Shown one piece after another: positions 63,287 through 64,000 of a DNA stretch of 64,000 bases (positions are counted from its first letter, which is position 1; each line of letters starts with the position of its first letter). The position numbers and the translations under genes are program-made. Under the pieces are notes generated by a model. It saw nothing but the letters and a program-made list of their open reading frames with translations, was not told where the DNA came from and did no database searches. Where the stretch lies: NCBI RefSeq assembly GCF_051014685.1, contig NC_135052.1:11243105-11307104 (forward strand). Direction: 5' to 3'. Origin of the DNA: Ptiloglossa arizonensis. Taxonomy: Eukaryota > Arthropoda > Insecta > Hymenoptera > Colletidae.

Positions 63287-63316
63287 ATGCTGGAGCCACG
63301 CTGGAGACCCGTCCAG
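63287..63316 (+). CDS. Candidate first coding exon (ten codons)
   Basis: An ATG in a fair context (CGGAACATGC) opens a ten-codon stretch reading MLEPRWRPVQ and reaches the donor CCAG followed by GTAGAG in phase 0. It comes right after the GAGA-rich domain, where a first exon would be expected, and no further exon is visible before the window ends. No family can be assigned from ten residues. It may instead lie in a 5' UTR. Confidence 0.3.
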
Positions 63317-63406
63317 GTAGAGACTTACTCACACCGCGACACTTGTTCCGTCTTCACTGCACTGCCTTATGACATCCCGATGCCTGATTGACCGCACCAC
63401 CGCTTA

Positions 63407-63454
63407 CCTGCCTGCCTGCCCGCCCGCCTGCCCGCCTGCCCGCCTGCCCGCCCG
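63407..63454. repeat. (CCTG/CCCG)n repeat
   Basis: Imperfect CCTG and CCCG tetramers repeat for about 48 bases. It is a simple GC-rich tract just after the candidate splice donor, probably intronic. Confidence 0.8.
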
Positions 63455-64000
63455 TCGATGCTCTCAAATGCAATCGCACGGTTGCATCCGCCTCGTGCAT
63501 ACTCTCTCCCTACCTATGTTTATCTCTTTCTTTCTCTCTCTGTCTCTCTGTCTTTCTTTCTTTCTTTCTCTTTATCTCCGTTCAAGTCTGTCGCTTTGTC
63601 TCATCATTCTCCGCCGCTTGTTTCATTCAACGTTCTTTGCATTGCTCTTACCCAATGATGATCGCCACGTGCCATCGGCGAGTCCCTTTGCACGTTCTCG
63701 TTACCCGACTGTTGTTCCGTTTTTTTTTTTTTTTTTTTTTTCCTCCAATCATTCGCATCTATCGCTTCTCGTGTCGTCGACGCGTGTGTGTACTCGTGTG
63801 TTCGTGCGTGTACGCGCGTGTGCTGCTTTTGTACCCCTGTTCCGCCCTTTGTTCTTCACCCAGAATCGTTAGGTTTTATCACGGGAAATTTAGCGCGTTC
63901 GTCTAACGAATACTTTCCACGAGTATTCCAGAAGTCGTAGGATGCGTTTGCGAAGACGTTGACGCGTAACGTTGTTGGTGGAAAATTGTTTCGGGATACG
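63455..64000. other. Pyrimidine-rich non-coding end of window
   Basis: CT-rich sequence with TTTC and TCTC runs (63505-63575), a 22-base T-run at 63720-63741 and a TGTG/CGTG stretch near 63783-63825. The switch from purine-rich upstream to pyrimidine-rich downstream of the donor at 63317 fits an intron start. No ORF with a recognisable domain. Confidence 0.45.
63720..63741. repeat. Poly-T run (22)
   Basis: An uninterrupted run of 22 T. The length is prone to sequencing and assembly error. It has no adjacent element ends that would mark it as a retroposon tail. Confidence 0.85.

Overview
The window looks like animal nuclear DNA, most likely from an insect. The genes are split by GT-AG introns, intergenic DNA is long, simple repeats are abundant, and a short mariner-type element recurs five times. 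The DSTYK-type kinase, the composition (AT-rich blocks beside CpG-rich blocks full of TCGA/CGAACG words) and the TTAGGTTGTTCGG-type mariner ends fit a hymenopteran. That placement is an inference and I cannot name a species.

Layout. From 1 to about 17.9 kb the DNA is AT-rich and holds all the recognisable coding sequence. A multi-exon plus-strand gene of unknown function (about 5.1-7.16 kb, perhaps with an earlier exon at 4.77 kb) encodes a small multi-pass membrane protein. The last coding exon of a COMMD7-like gene lies at 9318-9493 on the plus strand. It converges tail to tail with a complete three-exon minus-strand DSTYK gene (10624-13717, 977 codons plus stop). A putative promoter with a DRE (TATCGATA) and a probable non-coding 5' exon lie at about 15.85-16.32 kb. 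This block ends in a six-copy tandem array with a period of about 163 bp (16957-17932).

From 17.9 to about 61.8 kb the base composition is clearly richer in GC/CpG and I find no exon I can defend. The many ORFs are short, lack domains and overlap one another. This stretch holds four of the five MITE copies, several minisatellites (15, 33, 79 and 90 bp units), local duplications and some compact motif clusters. It reads as a large intron or a regulatory gene desert.

From 61.85 to 64 kb a long purine-rich GAGA tract with triplet repeats precedes a short ATG-initiated stretch that ends in a good splice donor (63287-63316). This looks like the 5' end of a large plus-strand gene that continues beyond the window.

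The recognised genes do not form a pathway. DSTYK is a signalling kinase and COMMD7 a COMMD/commander-type regulator; they are neighbours only in position. I found no CRISPR, rRNA, tRNA or viral gene. The more unusual items are the 163-bp array at the composition boundary, the MITE family with a minisatellite starting at one copy's edge, the unrecognised membrane-protein gene, the COMMD7 exon with no visible partners, and a motif cluster at 29.45-29.58 kb.
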